A stretch of 64,000 nucleotides of DNA from Pseudomonas sp. CFII64 (GCF_000416235.1 NZ_ATLO01000027.1:62001-126000), one strand, 5' to 3'. Shown: positions 32,991-42,737, numbered from the stretch's first letter. The notes: generated by a model not told the origin, from the sequence alone. Numbers and translations: made by a program.

Positions 32991-34651
32991 GTGCGCCGGA
33001 AAATGCGGTCTTGCAGGTCAGCGATTTGAGCATCGGTTATCGGACCCGTGAAGGTCGAGTGCCAGGCGTCGACGGGATTGGCTTCTCGTTGTGCGCCGGG
33101 GAGATTGTGGCAGTGGTCGGTGAATCCGGATCAGGCAAATCCACCACCGCTGCGGCGCTGGTCGGGCTGCTTGCGGGTAATGCGCAAATCGAATCCGGCA
33201 GCATCAAGCTCAATGGCGTAGAGCAGATCCGCGCCAGCGAACGTCACTGGCGGGCGTTGCGCGGCAAGGTGCTGGGCTTCGTGCCGCAGGATCCGGGCAT
33301 GTCCCTGGACCCGGTGAAACGCATCGATGCGCAGTTGCGCGAAGCCATGACGGTTCACGGCGTTTCCAGCACTGAAGCACGGGTGCGGGCGGCGACATTG
33401 CTGGTGGACGTGGGCTTGCGCAATCCCGAACGGGTCGCACGCAGCTTCCCGCATCAGCTGTCCGGTGGCATGCGTCAACGGGTGTTGATAGCCATCGCAT
33501 TGGCCAACAATCCGGCGGTAATTATTGCTGACGAACCCACCAGCGCACTGGATGTGGGCGTGCAGCGGCAGATTCTCGATCAACTGCAATCTCTGGCGCG
33601 CAAGCGCGGCACGGCGGTGCTGCTGATCACCCACGATCTGGGCGTGGCGCTGGACCGCGCCGACCGGTTGATCGTCATGCACAACGGGCGGATTGTCGAA
33701 ACCGGCGCAGTGCGGCAGATTTTCCAGCGTCCGCAGCATGCCTACACGCAACAGTTGCTGGGCGCGATTCCAGCGCTGGCGCGTGCGCCTCAGGTCTCGT
33801 CCCGGCCGGTCGCGTCACGGCGCGATGCCGTAGTCGCGTTGCAGTCGCCGTTGTTGCAGGTCGAGCATCTGGGCAAAGACTTTTCGACCTGGCGTAACCC
33901 GGGTTCGGCGGCGGTGGACGATGTGTCGTTTTCGGTGGCGCGCCACGGCACCACCAGCCTGGTGGGCGAGTCCGGTTCCGGCAAGTCCACCACGGCGCGG
34001 TTGATTGTCGGCCTGGAGAAACTGGATGCCGGGCGGGTGCTGTTCGATGGGCAGGACATCAGCAGCTATTCGCGGCAGGACTGGCAGCCGTTACGCAGAC
34101 GGATTCAGGTGGTGTATCAGAATCCCTACGCATCCCTTGACCCGCGTTTTACCCTGGCGCAGATCATCAGCGAACCCTTGCAAGCCTATGCCGTGGGCGA
34201 CCGGGAATCTCGCACGAGGCGGGCGGCGGAACTGCTTGAGCAGGTTGAGTTGCCGCTGCGCTTGTTGCACAGCCGACCGGGTGAATTGTCCGGCGGCCAG
34301 CGCCAGCGGGTTGCGATCGCGCGGGCGTTGGCCCTTGAACCGGAACTGGTGGTGTTGGATGAACCGCTTTCGGCGCTGGACGCTTCAGTGCAAACGCAGA
34401 TTCTGGCGTTGCTCGCCCAGTTGCAGCAACGGCTGGGCCTGAGCTATCTGTTCATTTCCCACGACCTGGCGGTAGTGCGGCAGATTTCCGATCAGGTGGT
34501 GGTTATGCGCGCGGGCAAAGTGGTCGAGCAGGGCGTCTGTGACGCTGTATTCCAGTCTCCCGAACATGCCTATACCCGGCGTCTGTTGGCGGATATTCCG
34601 GGACAGTTGTATCTGCAGGAGCAACAGGTTCAATCCCGCTCCCTCGCCTGA
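32987..34651 (+). CDS. Dual-domain peptide-type ABC ATPase (DppD-DppF fusion)
   Basis: 554-residue protein with two complete ABC ATPase domains (about 8-265 and 285-540), as in GsiA/YejF-type fused subunits. Domain 1: Walker A GESGSGKSTTAAAL, signature LSGGMRQRVLIAIAL, Walker [15 protein letters not shown]. Domain 2: [42 protein letters not shown]. Each ends with the oligopeptide-binding tail (PQHAYTQQLL, PEHAYTRRLL). The long open frame upstream (from 32687) is noise; ATG 32987 has AAGGAAA before it and overlaps the permease stop. GsiA-type fusions are known for glutathione import, consistent with a sulfur role. Confidence 0.93.
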   Translation: MSAPENAVLQVSDLSIGYRTREGRVPGVDGIGFSLCAGEIVAVVGESGSGKSTTAAALVGLLAGNAQIESGSIKLNGVEQIRASERHWRALRGKVLGFVPQDPGMSLDPVKRIDAQLREAMTVHGVSSTEARVRAATLLVDVGLRNPERVARSFPHQLSGGMRQRVLIAIALANNPAVIIADEPTSALDVGVQRQILDQLQSLARKRGTAVLLITHDLGVALDRADRLIVMHNGRIVETGAVRQIFQRPQHAYTQQLLGAIPALARAPQVSSRPVASRRDAVVALQSPLLQVEHLGKDFSTWRNPGSAAVDDVSFSVARHGTTSLVGESGSGKSTTARLIVGLEKLDAGRVLFDGQDISSYSRQDWQPLRRRIQVVYQNPYASLDPRFTLAQIISEPLQAYAVGDRESRTRRAAELLEQVELPLRLLHSRPGELSGGQRQRVAIARALALEPELVVLDEPLSALDASVQTQILALLAQLQQRLGLSYLFISHDLAVVRQISDQVVVMRAGKVVEQGVCDAVFQSPEHAYTRRLLADIPGQLYLQEQQVQSRSLA

Positions 34652-34795
34652 GACCGGGACAACTTGGCTCTATCCTTAGATGAATTCGGTATTAAGTTTT
34701 ATAAAAACAAAAGCTTAGGATATATGGCTACAGGATAGCTCAAGGCCACCTACCATGTATCCCGCCCATGCTTTCCCTGCCGCCGAAGGTGGCCA
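34652..34795 (+). promoter_or_regulatory. AT-rich promoter region of the second amino-acid importer
   Basis: 144 bp without a convincing gene. AT-rich stretch GGTATTAAGTTTTATAAAAA, then CAAAAGCTTAGGATATATGG at about 34690-34730, like the block in front of the organosulfur cluster. The run of A/T is a candidate promoter/activator site. Ribosome site GAAGGTGG lies just before the ATG at 34796. Confidence 0.4.
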
Positions 34796-35461
34796 ATGAC
34801 CTTCGACTATGCATTTGCCATTTCCACGCTGCCTGCCTTTCTCAACGCTGTTGGTGTCACCTTGCAGGTCGGCTTGATCGCGATTCTGACTTCGTTACTG
34901 GTCGCGGTAGTCAACGCCGCTATCGCGATGTTTCGCGTACCGGTGCTGTATCGACTGGTGCCGCTGTACGTGGAGCTGGCGCGCAATACACCGCTGCTGA
35001 TTCAGCTGTTTTTCATCTACTTTGCCTTGCCGACGCTGGGGGTCCGGGTGTCCGGATTTGCCTCGGCGGTGATCGCGATGACTTTTCTCGGCGGCGCGTA
35101 CCTGACCGAGATCCTGCGCGCCGGCATCGAGGCAGTGCCCAAGGCGCAGATCGAGTCGGGCTTGTCCATCGGCCTGTCCCGCTGGCAACTGCTGCGCCAT
35201 GTCATCTTGCCCCAGGCGGGCATTCTCAGCCTGCCGGCGCTGTTCGCCAACTTCGTATTCCTGCTCAAGGAAACCACGGTGGTCTCGGCCGTAGCTGTTC
35301 CGGAAATCCTCTACACCGCCAAAAGTTACATCGCGCTGTATTACAAAACCTACGAAATGCTCGCCGTGATGACCGGCCTGTGCGTGCTGTTGTTCCTGCC
35401 GCTGTCGCTGTTGCTCGGCGTTCTCGAAAGGAGGCTCCAGCATGGCCAGTTCGGGTCTTGA
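34796..35461 (+). CDS. Amino-acid ABC transporter permease
   Basis: 221-residue HisMQ-type permease. N-terminal helix LNAVGVTLQVGLIAILTSLL, the motif ELARNTPLLIQLFFIYFALP, and EAA loop IESGLSIGLSRWQLLRHVIL. GAAGGTGG sits five bases before the ATG. It overlaps the next permease gene by 20 bp. Located after the organosulfur importer with an AT-rich promoter, so a sulfur amino acid such as cystine is a reasonable but unproven ligand. Confidence 0.9.
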   Translation: MTFDYAFAISTLPAFLNAVGVTLQVGLIAILTSLLVAVVNAAIAMFRVPVLYRLVPLYVELARNTPLLIQLFFIYFALPTLGVRVSGFASAVIAMTFLGGAYLTEILRAGIEAVPKAQIESGLSIGLSRWQLLRHVILPQAGILSLPALFANFVFLLKETTVVSAVAVPEILYTAKSYIALYYKTYEMLAVMTGLCVLLFLPLSLLLGVLERRLQHGQFGS

Positions 35462-36101
35462 TTTGTTATGGGTCTCAGCACCGCAGTTGCTGACCGGTGC
35501 CGGGCGGACCCTGGGAATTTCGCTGCTGGCGATTGTGTTCAGCAGCCTTGGCGGGCTGGTCTACGGCGTGCTGCGCAGTCTTGGCAAGCCTTGGTTCGAC
35601 CTACCGCTGCGCATTTATCTGGAGCTGTTTCGCGCGATCCCGGTATTGGTCTGGCTGTACCTGTTCTTCTTCGGTTTGCCGATCTTCCTTGGCCTGAGCA
35701 TTCCGGCGTTCTGGTGTGCGGTGCTGGTGCTGTCCTTGTGGGGCGCCAGTGAGGTGGGCGAAGTGGTCCGTGGCGGGCTGCGTTCGATACCCCGCGGCCA
35801 GCGTGAGGCCGGGCTGGCAATCGGTCTGGGCTTGCGGCAGCTCTACGGTCGCGTGCTCTTGCCGCAGGCCCTCAAACGCCTGACGCCGCCGGTGATCAAC
35901 GTCTACACGCGGCTGATCAAGACCAGCTCGCTGGCGGTGCTGATCGGGGTGATCGACGTGACCAAGGTGGGCCAGCAGATCATCGAGCGCACCTACGAGT
36001 CGGTGCTGATCTATGGCTTTCTGTTCCTGTTTTTCTTTTTCATCTGCTATCCGCTGTCGGCCGCTTCCCGCGTGCTTGAACGGCGCTGGAATCACGCATG
36101 A
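35442..36101 (+). CDS. Amino-acid ABC transporter permease
   Basis: 219-residue HisMQ-type permease and second membrane half of the importer. Motifs: [20 protein letters not shown] and the EAA loop [40 protein letters not shown] near the C-terminus. It starts inside the end of the preceding gene and its stop overlaps the ATPase start by 4 bp. Confidence 0.9.
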   Translation: MASSGLDLLWVSAPQLLTGAGRTLGISLLAIVFSSLGGLVYGVLRSLGKPWFDLPLRIYLELFRAIPVLVWLYLFFFGLPIFLGLSIPAFWCAVLVLSLWGASEVGEVVRGGLRSIPRGQREAGLAIGLGLRQLYGRVLLPQALKRLTPPVINVYTRLIKTSSLAVLIGVIDVTKVGQQIIERTYESVLIYGFLFLFFFFICYPLSAASRVLERRWNHA

Positions 36102-36859
36102 GCGCATTGATCGAACTGGCCGGATTCAGCAAGAATTTCGGCGCGACACCGGTATTGCAAGACATCGACCTGCAGGTCGCAGAGGGCGAAGTGCTGGTCA
36201 TCCTCGGCCCCAGCGGCTGTGGCAAAAGCACCTTGCTGCGCTGCCTCAACGGCCTGGAACTGGGGCATGCCGGCAGCCTGCGTTTCGCCGGGACGGATCT
36301 GGCCGCCAATGCCGACTGGCGCAAGGTTCGCCAGCAAATCGGCATGGTCTTTCAAAGCTATCATCTGTTCCCGCACATGACAGTCCTCGACAACATTCTG
36401 CTGGGCCCGGTGCAGGTGCAGAAGCGGGCGCTCAAGGAAGCCCGGCAACAGGCCGAGGCGCTGTTGACCCGCGTGGGCCTGGCGGACAAACGTGATGCCT
36501 ACCCGCGTGAATTGTCCGGTGGCCAGCAACAGCGCATCGCCATTGTCAGGGCGTTGTGCATGAACCCCAAAGTCATGCTCTTCGACGAAGTCACCGCTGC
36601 CCTCGACCCGGAAATGGTCAAGGAAGTGCTTGAGGTGATTCTCGATCTCGCCCAAGGCGGGATGACCATGCTCATCGTCACCCACGAAATGGCGTTTGCC
36701 CGTGCCGTGGCGGATCGAATCCTGTTCATGGACCGCGGCCGCATTGCGGAACAGAACGACCCCGAAACTTTCTTCAGCGCCCCGCAGACCGCACGAGCGC
36801 AGCAGTTCCTGGAGAGGTTTTCCTATGTAGAAAACATGCCCAAAAGGAAAGCATCGTGA
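36098..36859 (+). CDS. Amino-acid ABC transporter ATP-binding protein
   Basis: 253-residue ATPase of the GlnQ type: Walker [16 protein letters not shown] loop [12 protein letters not shown], signature [15 protein letters not shown], Walker [15 protein letters not shown] (with Val-Thr in place of the usual Pro-Thr after DE) and switch His in [14 protein letters not shown]. Overlaps both neighbouring genes by 4 bp. Confidence 0.92.
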   Translation: MSALIELAGFSKNFGATPVLQDIDLQVAEGEVLVILGPSGCGKSTLLRCLNGLELGHAGSLRFAGTDLAANADWRKVRQQIGMVFQSYHLFPHMTVLDNILLGPVQVQKRALKEARQQAEALLTRVGLADKRDAYPRELSGGQQQRIAIVRALCMNPKVMLFDEVTAALDPEMVKEVLEVILDLAQGGMTMLIVTHEMAFARAVADRILFMDRGRIAEQNDPETFFSAPQTARAQQFLERFSYVENMPKRKAS

Positions 36860-37728
36860 GTTTTAAAACTGCCCTGGTTGTACCCCTGATTGCCCTCGGT
36901 CTGTTGACCGGTTGCGATAAACCCGCAGAATCCAAGCCTGCGGCGCAAGCCAAGCCTGTCGCAGCCGCCAGCTACCTGGACACCATCAAGAAACGCGACA
37001 AATTGATCGTCGGCGTGTTCAGCGACAAACCGCCCTTCGGCTTCGTCAATGAGCAGGGTGAATACGTCGGTTTCGACACTGATCTTGGCAAGCGCTTCGC
37101 CAAGGATTTGCTGGGCGATGAAAAGAAGATCGAGTTCGTTGTCGTTGAACCGGCCAGTCGCATTCCATTTCTGCAGAGTGACAAGGTTGACCTGATTCTG
37201 GCCAACATGACCGTCACCCCGGAGCGTCGCGAAGCGGTGGAATTCACCAACCCGAACCTGCGTGTTGCCGTGCAGGCGTTGGTGCCTGAGGCCAGTTCGG
37301 TAAAAGCCCTCGATGATCTGGCGAGCAAAACCACCATTGTTACCACGGGCACCACGGCCGATATCTGGCTGACGAAAAATCACCCGGACTGGAAAGTGCT
37401 GAAGTTCGAGAAGAACTCCGAATCTCTGCAGGCCCTGGCCAATGGTCGCGGTGATGCTTATGCCCAGGACAATCTGGTGTTGTTCAGCTGGGCGAAGAAA
37501 AACCCCGGCTACCGCGTCCTGGAACAGAAGCTGGGCGACGAAGCACCGATTGCCCCGGCGGTGAAGAAAGGCAATATCGAACTGCGTGACTGGGTCAACA
37601 CTGAGCTTGCCAAACTGGGCGAGGAGAAATACCTGCTCAAGCTCTATGACCAGTACGTACGCAAGGAACTGGCTGACGGCACCGATCCTTCGGCGGTAAT
37701 AGTTGAAGGTGGGAGCTGGAAGCCTTAA
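36856..37728 (+). CDS. Amino-acid ABC transporter substrate-binding lipoprotein
   Basis: 290-residue family-3 binding protein starting with GTG 36856 that overlaps the ATPase stop. Lipobox LLTGCDK (Cys at about 19), so membrane-anchored, followed by an Ala/Lys/Pro-rich linker. The core: [54 protein letters not shown] and [10 protein letters not shown]. Placed last in the importer operon, unlike the first amino-acid importer in this window. Confidence 0.9.
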   Translation: MSFKTALVVPLIALGLLTGCDKPAESKPAAQAKPVAAASYLDTIKKRDKLIVGVFSDKPPFGFVNEQGEYVGFDTDLGKRFAKDLLGDEKKIEFVVVEPASRIPFLQSDKVDLILANMTVTPERREAVEFTNPNLRVAVQALVPEASSVKALDDLASKTTIVTTGTTADIWLTKNHPDWKVLKFEKNSESLQALANGRGDAYAQDNLVLFSWAKKNPGYRVLEQKLGDEAPIAPAVKKGNIELRDWVNTELAKLGEEKYLLKLYDQYVRKELADGTDPSAVIVEGGSWKP

Positions 37729-37735
37729 CCGGATC

Positions 37736-37789
37736 TGCAGGACCGGCTTCAGCATGGAGAGCGTCCTCCCGGCTGAAGCCGATCCTGCG
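37736..37789. repeat. REP-like inverted repeat after the importer operon
   Basis: Two arms, GCAGGACCGGCTTCAGC (37737-37753) and GGCTGAAGCCGATCCTGC (37771-37788), nearly complementary, with an 18-bp centre. It is in the 255-bp gap after the binding-protein gene and can act as an mRNA-stabilising hairpin or weak terminator. The CCGGCTTCAGCC core recurs at about 43421. Confidence 0.7.
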
Positions 37790-37912
37790 TAGTGCGTATA
37801 CATCTGTTTAACCATCACATTAAGTGCTTATCTCGCGGTAACTTGTTCACGGTAAGTAGTTAGCTGGCTAATAACTTATCGTTGACGTCAATTCTTAACT
37901 TTCCCCAACCAC

Positions 37913-37939
37913 TTAAGTTCACCCAATACCCGCCGATAG
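37913..37939 (+). promoter_or_regulatory. FliA (sigma28)-type promoter of the chemoreceptor gene
   Basis: TTAAGTTC (37913-37920), 11 bp, GCCGATAG (37932-37939). This matches the motility sigma factor consensus TAAAGTTT-N11-GCCGATAA in 6 of 8 and 7 of 8 bases with exact spacing. It is 44 bp upstream of the chemoreceptor ATG at 37984. Confidence 0.72.
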
Positions 37940-37983
37940 TCAGCATAGAGTTCAATGGTTTTTGCTATCGCTGAGGGTACGTC

Positions 37984-39297
37984 ATGTTCAATAAACTTCT
38001 AAAAAACGAACTGGCGGCCAGGACGGCCGAGGTTGTGGAGTTCAAAGGACTGATTGCGGCACTTGAACGCTCGATGGCGGTGGTGGAGTTTGACCTCACC
38101 GGTAAAGTGCTACGCGCCAATGACAATTTTCTGAAGACCATGGGCTATCGCGAGGATGAGTTGCTGAGCAAATCCCACCAGGATTTTTGTTCGCCGAACC
38201 TGACGCGCAGCAAGGAATACAGCGAGTTCTGGGCGCAGCTCAGGTCCGGAAAATTTGTTTCGGGCACCTTCCAGCGGTTCACTGGCCGGGGGCAGAATAT
38301 TTGGCTTGAGGCCAGCTATAACCCGGTAACGGATGAACGGGGCAAGGTCTTGAAGGTGGTCAAGTACGCGCTGGACGTCACCGCCAAGGTCAGCCAGGAA
38401 GCCGAAACACGTAGCAAGCTGGCAGCCCTTGATCGAGCCATGGCGGTTATAGAGTTTGATCTGAGCGGCAATGTTCTGGTCGCCAATGACAATTTCCTGA
38501 AAGTGATGGGTTATGGGGCGGGCGAACTCAAGGGCAAGCAACATCGCCTGTTCTGCGAGCCGAGCCTGGTCAACAGCGCCGAGTACAGTGACTTTTGGCG
38601 TCGATTGAATGCAGGTGAGTTTTTCAGCGGGCAATTCAAACGGCTGGCGAAGAATGGTCGCGTGGTCTGGCTGGAAGCTTCTTACAATCCGGTGTATGAC
38701 GCTGACGGTAAACTCTACAAGATCGTCAAGTTTGCCAGCGACATCAGCAATCGGGTCGAAAAATTTGAGGCCGATTCCCGTGGCGCATCACGCGCTTACC
38801 ATATTTCCGCCGAGACCGAAAAAGTTGCCGAGCACGGTGCCGAAGTCATTCAGCAGACCGCTCGGGAAATGCGCCAGATTGCCGACAATATCGGCGCTTC
38901 GGCCCGACTGGTCAGCCAGCTGGGTGAACGCTCCGAGCAGATTACCGCAATCGTCAACACCATTCGCGGCATCGCCGACCAGACCAACCTGCTGGCCCTC
39001 AACGCCGCCATCGAGGCCGCGCGGGCTGGAGATCAGGGCAGGGGGTTTGCGGTGGTGGCCGATGAAGTCCGGCAACTGGCCGGGCGCACCAGTCGTTCGA
39101 CAGCGGAAATCGCCGAGATGATCGGCATGATCCTGACGGAAACCCGCGATGCGGTTGCCAGCATGGACTCGACTCAGGAAGGCGCGCAACGCGGCGTCAG
39201 CCTCGCGGATCAGGCCGGGACGGTTATCCTGCAGATCCGCACCGGGACCAGCGATGCTGTGCAAGCGGTCAGCATGTTCGCGTCCAGTCACGATTGA
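37984..39297 (+). CDS. Cytoplasmic chemoreceptor with two PAS domains (BdlA/Aer-like)
   Basis: 437-residue methyl-accepting chemotaxis protein without membrane helices. Two PAS domains with PAC motifs lie at about 20-135 and 140-260; each has the same layout ([20 protein letters not shown] and [20 protein letters not shown], then WLEASYNPV), so they look like an internal duplication. The signalling hairpin (about 300-400) contains [20 protein letters not shown] and [15 protein letters not shown]. The C-terminal part after the hairpin is short. The arrangement resembles BdlA, a biofilm-dispersion receptor of P. aeruginosa. Preceded by a FliA-type promoter, so likely expressed with flagellar genes. 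Confidence 0.88.
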   Translation: MFNKLLKNELAARTAEVVEFKGLIAALERSMAVVEFDLTGKVLRANDNFLKTMGYREDELLSKSHQDFCSPNLTRSKEYSEFWAQLRSGKFVSGTFQRFTGRGQNIWLEASYNPVTDERGKVLKVVKYALDVTAKVSQEAETRSKLAALDRAMAVIEFDLSGNVLVANDNFLKVMGYGAGELKGKQHRLFCEPSLVNSAEYSDFWRRLNAGEFFSGQFKRLAKNGRVVWLEASYNPVYDADGKLYKIVKFASDISNRVEKFEADSRGASRAYHISAETEKVAEHGAEVIQQTAREMRQIADNIGASARLVSQLGERSEQITAIVNTIRGIADQTNLLALNAAIEAARAGDQGRGFAVVADEVRQLAGRTSRSTAEIAEMIGMILTETRDAVASMDSTQEGAQRGVSLADQAGTVILQIRTGTSDAVQAVSMFASSHD

Positions 39298-39360
39298 TCA
39301 GAGGCTGTCTCTGGGCAAAAACTGAGCGGTCATTGAAAAGCAGGTTGCCTGCAAATGAAT

Positions 39361-39380
39361 GGCTTATCCACGGATAAGCC
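39361..39380. terminator. Perfect hairpin after the chemoreceptor gene
   Basis: GGCTTATCC/GGATAAGCC with a 2-bp centre, 63 bp after the chemoreceptor stop, followed by TTGT rather than a full T-run. Probable terminator or mRNA end; the rest of the 259-bp gap (39298-39556) shows no gene. Confidence 0.5.
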
Positions 39381-39556
39381 TTGTATCCGGATGATCGGCG
39401 GCGTGGCCTTTGACCATCCATCCGGACCCGATCCAAGAGCGGTGAATTTTCCAAACGGCCAGAACTCCTTCTTACAACGACTTAAAGAAGCGCTTTCGCG
39501 TGAATAACTGCGCGTGAGCATGTCTTGTTTGTATCAGGAACTGCCAGGAAGTATTT

Positions 39557-41008
39557 ATGACCTCTCTTCAAATGCCGACAGAGACTGCTTTCTCTCAGCC
39601 TCACCGAACTGCGCAAAGTTATTACAAAGCGACCTATGACGCGCTGATGCACAGCCCGATGTTGCAGGATGATCCTCAGGCGGCGGCTTTTCTACGCCAG
39701 CAGCTGCAACTTGCCGACATGCACCCCTGCAATCTGCCCGCCGAGCCTGAGCACCTTGAGCAGTGGATCGCGGAAGGTGTCGCCAAGGTCGCCGAGCACT
39801 ATGCGGCGTATCTGGAACAACGTCGCGCCGGGTCGCCGCGCCGGTTTTTCACCAACAAGGCCCACGCGATGTATTTTCTGCAACAGGTCGCGCCGACCAA
39901 ACGGGTTGACGGGGCTTGGCTGTACGGGTTGTTGCCGCATTGGGCCGATTACCGGTTTCATGGGTTGATCCGCACCTATCTCGAAGAGCTGGGCGACGGC
40001 GATGCTGCGCTGAACCACGTTTCGCTGTATCAGAAACTGCTCGCGGACCTGGAATGCGATTCAAGCGACGGCCTCGATGACGAGGCTTATCTGCAAGGCG
40101 CTATTCAGTTGGCCTTGGGCAACCAGGCCGGGCAATTTCTGCCGGAAGTGATCGGCTACAACCTGGGCTATGAGCAACTGCCGTTGCACTTGCTGATCAC
40201 CTCATTCGAGCTGAACGAACTGGGTATCGATCCGTACTATTTCACGCTGCACATCACCATCGACAATGCCAGCACCGGCCACGCCCGCAAGGCGGCGCAA
40301 AGCGTGGTGGCCTTGTTGCCCATGGGCGAGCAACGCGACGATTTCTATCAACGGATTGCCAACGGTTATCGACTCAACGAGCTGGGACTGGGCACAACCG
40401 CAGTGATCCAGGCGTTTGATCTGGAGCAGGAATTGATCGCACTGCTGGAGCGCAAGCGGACCTTTGGTCAGCACATGCATTCGGACTATTGCCGTCTGGA
40501 TGGCAAAACCGTCAACCAGTGGCTGGCGGAGCCGGACCAGATGGGTGAGTTTCTTGCTGTATTGGAAAATCGCGGCTGGATCAAACGCCATCAGGACCCG
40601 ACCGAAAGCCGCTTCTGGCAGCTGATCGATGGCGCCGGTGCGGCCATGTTCGGCGTGTTCAATGCCTATGAAAAACAGGTCCTGCATGACTGGATCGCGG
40701 GCGACTGGTCAGCTACAGCGGCCCAGTCGACTTCCAGCAAGCGGGCGCCGGATGCATTCCGGGCGCGCTTCAGGTCGGCACCGCGCAACGATGGGCTGCG
40801 CACGGCTGACCAACACACGCGGCTTGAAGATGTTGATCCCGACGTCAGCGGCTTGCTGGCCGACCTGAAGAACGCCACGGCGGCGCAGAAGATGCAAGTC
40901 CTGATCGAGCGCATGTCGCCCGCCAGGCACGCAACGCCTGCCGGATTGTTCGCGACCAAACGCTATGTCCAGGCCATGGCCGAGCGTCTGACGGGAGAGC
41001 GAGGATGA
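39557..41008 (+). CDS. Heme-oxygenase-like diiron enzyme (iron-containing redox enzyme family)
   Basis: 483-residue protein whose central part belongs to the heme-oxygenase-like diiron oxidase (HDO) superfamily, PF14518. Typical landmarks: FFTNKAHAMYFLQQVAPTK, VDGAWLYGLLPHW, and the ligand helix DPYYFTLHITIDNASTGHAR with His232, Asp236 and His242. Glu143/144, His154 and Glu197 are further candidate iron ligands. The family oxidises amino-acid or fatty-acid substrates (N-oxygenation, decarboxylation, fragmentation). It is larger than UndA-like members: a C-terminal extension of about 100 polar residues has no recognisable domain. Its stop overlaps the methyltransferase start, so both enzymes probably act together on one product. 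Confidence 0.8.
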   Translation: MTSLQMPTETAFSQPHRTAQSYYKATYDALMHSPMLQDDPQAAAFLRQQLQLADMHPCNLPAEPEHLEQWIAEGVAKVAEHYAAYLEQRRAGSPRRFFTNKAHAMYFLQQVAPTKRVDGAWLYGLLPHWADYRFHGLIRTYLEELGDGDAALNHVSLYQKLLADLECDSSDGLDDEAYLQGAIQLALGNQAGQFLPEVIGYNLGYEQLPLHLLITSFELNELGIDPYYFTLHITIDNASTGHARKAAQSVVALLPMGEQRDDFYQRIANGYRLNELGLGTTAVIQAFDLEQELIALLERKRTFGQHMHSDYCRLDGKTVNQWLAEPDQMGEFLAVLENRGWIKRHQDPTESRFWQLIDGAGAAMFGVFNAYEKQVLHDWIAGDWSATAAQSTSSKRAPDAFRARFRSAPRNDGLRTADQHTRLEDVDPDVSGLLADLKNATAAQKMQVLIERMSPARHATPAGLFATKRYVQAMAERLTGERG

Positions 41009-41985
41009 ATGCCAATCAGGCTTTTGCGCCAGATACCTCGGACGTCTGGCTCCAGCGCGCGGCCCAGGACGCGCTGGTGAAACTCGGGCAAGGCCTCGTT
41101 GCCGAAGGCTACCGCTTCATTACACCGACGCCGCTGACCCACCAACGCGTCAACGCGCGGGAAAACAATCAGCTGGCGTCCTCGCTGCGAGACGTGTTCG
41201 GCTGGAGTCGGCCGTTTCCTGCAACGTTATTTCCAGCTGACGAACTCAATGAGTTGCTGGCCGCCGGTATTGTCGTGGCGCATGAGCACGGCTTTATCAG
41301 TCGTGTCAGGTGGTCGAGCCTGGGCGATTTATCGCTGGCGCATTCGGCGTTTCCCACCACCGACGAGGACTCGGTATTTTTCGGCCCGGATACCTACCGC
41401 TTCGCCCAGGCGATACGCGACCAGTTAAGCAGGACGTTCACGCCCATCAAGCGCGCTGTGGATATCGGCTGCGGCAGCGGGGCGGGCGCACTGGTGATTG
41501 CCAGCGCCCAGCCCCACGCGCAAGTGTTTGCCGTGGACATCAATCCCAAGGCGTTGCACTTTGCCCAGGTCAATGCCGAGGTCGCCGGGATCGACAACGT
41601 TGAATGTCTGGAGAGTGACATCCTGCGCGGCGTGGACGGCGAGTTCGATCTGATTGTCGCCAATCCGCCGTACATGAAAGACGCGAGTCAACGGGCGTAC
41701 CGCCACGGCGGCGATGCCCTTGGCGCTGATCTGTCGGTGCGCATCTTGCGCGAGTCGTTGCCGCGGTTGGCGGTGGGCGGCGCGTTGGTGCTGTACACCG
41801 GCGTGGCAATGGTGGAGGGCGCGGACCCGTTCCTGGCTGCGGTGGCAGAGGATATTGCCGGTCCAGCGTGGGCCTGGACGTATCGGGAGATCGATCCGGA
41901 TGTCTTCGGCGAGGAACTGCTTGAGGATGGCTATCAGGATGTGGAGCGCATTGCAGCGGTGGAATTGGTGGTGCGGCGCGTCTGA
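41005..41985 (+). CDS. SAM-dependent methyltransferase (NPPY type)
   Basis: 326-residue class I methyltransferase. N-terminal about 140 residues have no clear family; the SAM-binding motif is AVDIGCGSGAGALVIASAQP (about 155-175), the second motif AVDINPKALHFAQVNAEVAG and the catalytic tetrapeptide is IVANPPYMKD. NPPY methylates planar nitrogens (glutamine or adenine N, as in PrmC or RlmG), so the target could be a protein, nucleic acid or small molecule. The ATG overlaps the diiron enzyme stop (ATGA). It ends before a bidirectional terminator. Confidence 0.82.
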   Translation: MNANQAFAPDTSDVWLQRAAQDALVKLGQGLVAEGYRFITPTPLTHQRVNARENNQLASSLRDVFGWSRPFPATLFPADELNELLAAGIVVAHEHGFISRVRWSSLGDLSLAHSAFPTTDEDSVFFGPDTYRFAQAIRDQLSRTFTPIKRAVDIGCGSGAGALVIASAQPHAQVFAVDINPKALHFAQVNAEVAGIDNVECLESDILRGVDGEFDLIVANPPYMKDASQRAYRHGGDALGADLSVRILRESLPRLAVGGALVLYTGVAMVEGADPFLAAVAEDIAGPAWAWTYREIDPDVFGEELLEDGYQDVERIAAVELVVRRV

Positions 41986-42003
41986 TCGGCTGACGGTTTG
42001 AGC

Positions 42004-42030
42004 AAAGCCCGGTCGCACGACCGGGCTTTT
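42004..42030. terminator. Bidirectional terminator between convergent genes
   Basis: Stem GCCCGGTC (42007-42014)/GACCGGGC (42019-42026) preceded by AAA and followed by TTTT, so it can end transcripts of the methyltransferase operon on the plus strand and of the hypothetical gene on the minus strand. Confidence 0.9.
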
Positions 42031-42044
42031 GCGTTTCGGGTTGG

Positions 42045-42737
42045 TCAGGCGATGCTGTAACCGTCGAACGCTTTCTGCTGCTGCAAGGCGGTGATGATGT
42101 TTTTGCGCGTCACTGGCAGCTCGTTGCCTTCGTTGTCGACGAAGGTTTCGCTTTCCAGTTCCGCCTCGTCACCTTCGCCAACAAAGCTGAAGCCCAGGAA
42201 CTCGAAGGCTTCACGGTCGACGTTCGGCCGCGAGCGCGGCGTGCGCATCGGCAGGCTGACGCTGACACCATCCTTGCTGATGGAAAACACTTCGACGTCT
42301 TTCTTGGCCCGGGCGACCTTGCTTTTGCCGGTGCCCGGATTGCTGATCGCCTGGTGGGTCTGGTTCAGCACCTTGAGCGCCAGGCTATACACCAATTCCT
42401 GAAACGCCGGGTCATCCTTGTAGCTGAACAGGATGCGGCTGATAGAGAATCGCGTACTCAAATCCGCCAGGGCCGCGCTGTCGGACGCCTCGGCGTCCTT
42501 GAGCTGCTTGAGTTCGCCCATCAACTCGTAAGCCCTGTCGTCGTCAAGGCTGTCCTGCGCCTGGCGAATGGCGGCGCGCAGCTGACGAATCTGATCGCTT
42601 TCCTTGGCGCTCTGGAAGGTATCAAGCACCATTTCACTGACGATCTTGGCCTGAGGCACGTGCTGGGAAAGGCTGATGGCATCTTCGTAAGCGAGCTTTG
42701 CCGAGGTCACGGCGTGTTCTGTATGGGAATCAGGCAT
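42045..42737 (-). CDS. Hypothetical protein
   Basis: 230-residue soluble protein not recognised. The N-terminal two thirds are helical and charged (LRAAIRQAQDSLDDDRAYEL, ELMGELKQLKDAEASD), a middle Lys-rich part GTGKSKVARAKKDVEV follows, and the C-terminus is acidic with TRKNIITALQQQKAFDGYSI. No signal peptide, membrane segment or enzyme motif. It ends just before a shared terminator and is divergent from the next small gene. The 258-bp gap on its 5' side holds no gene that I can support. Confidence 0.7.
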   Translation of the reverse strand: MPDSHTEHAVTSAKLAYEDAISLSQHVPQAKIVSEMVLDTFQSAKESDQIRQLRAAIRQAQDSLDDDRAYELMGELKQLKDAEASDSAALADLSTRFSISRILFSYKDDPAFQELVYSLALKVLNQTHQAISNPGTGKSKVARAKKDVEVFSISKDGVSVSLPMRTPRSRPNVDREAFEFLGFSFVGEGDEAELESETFVDNEGNELPVTRKNIITALQQQKAFDGYSIA

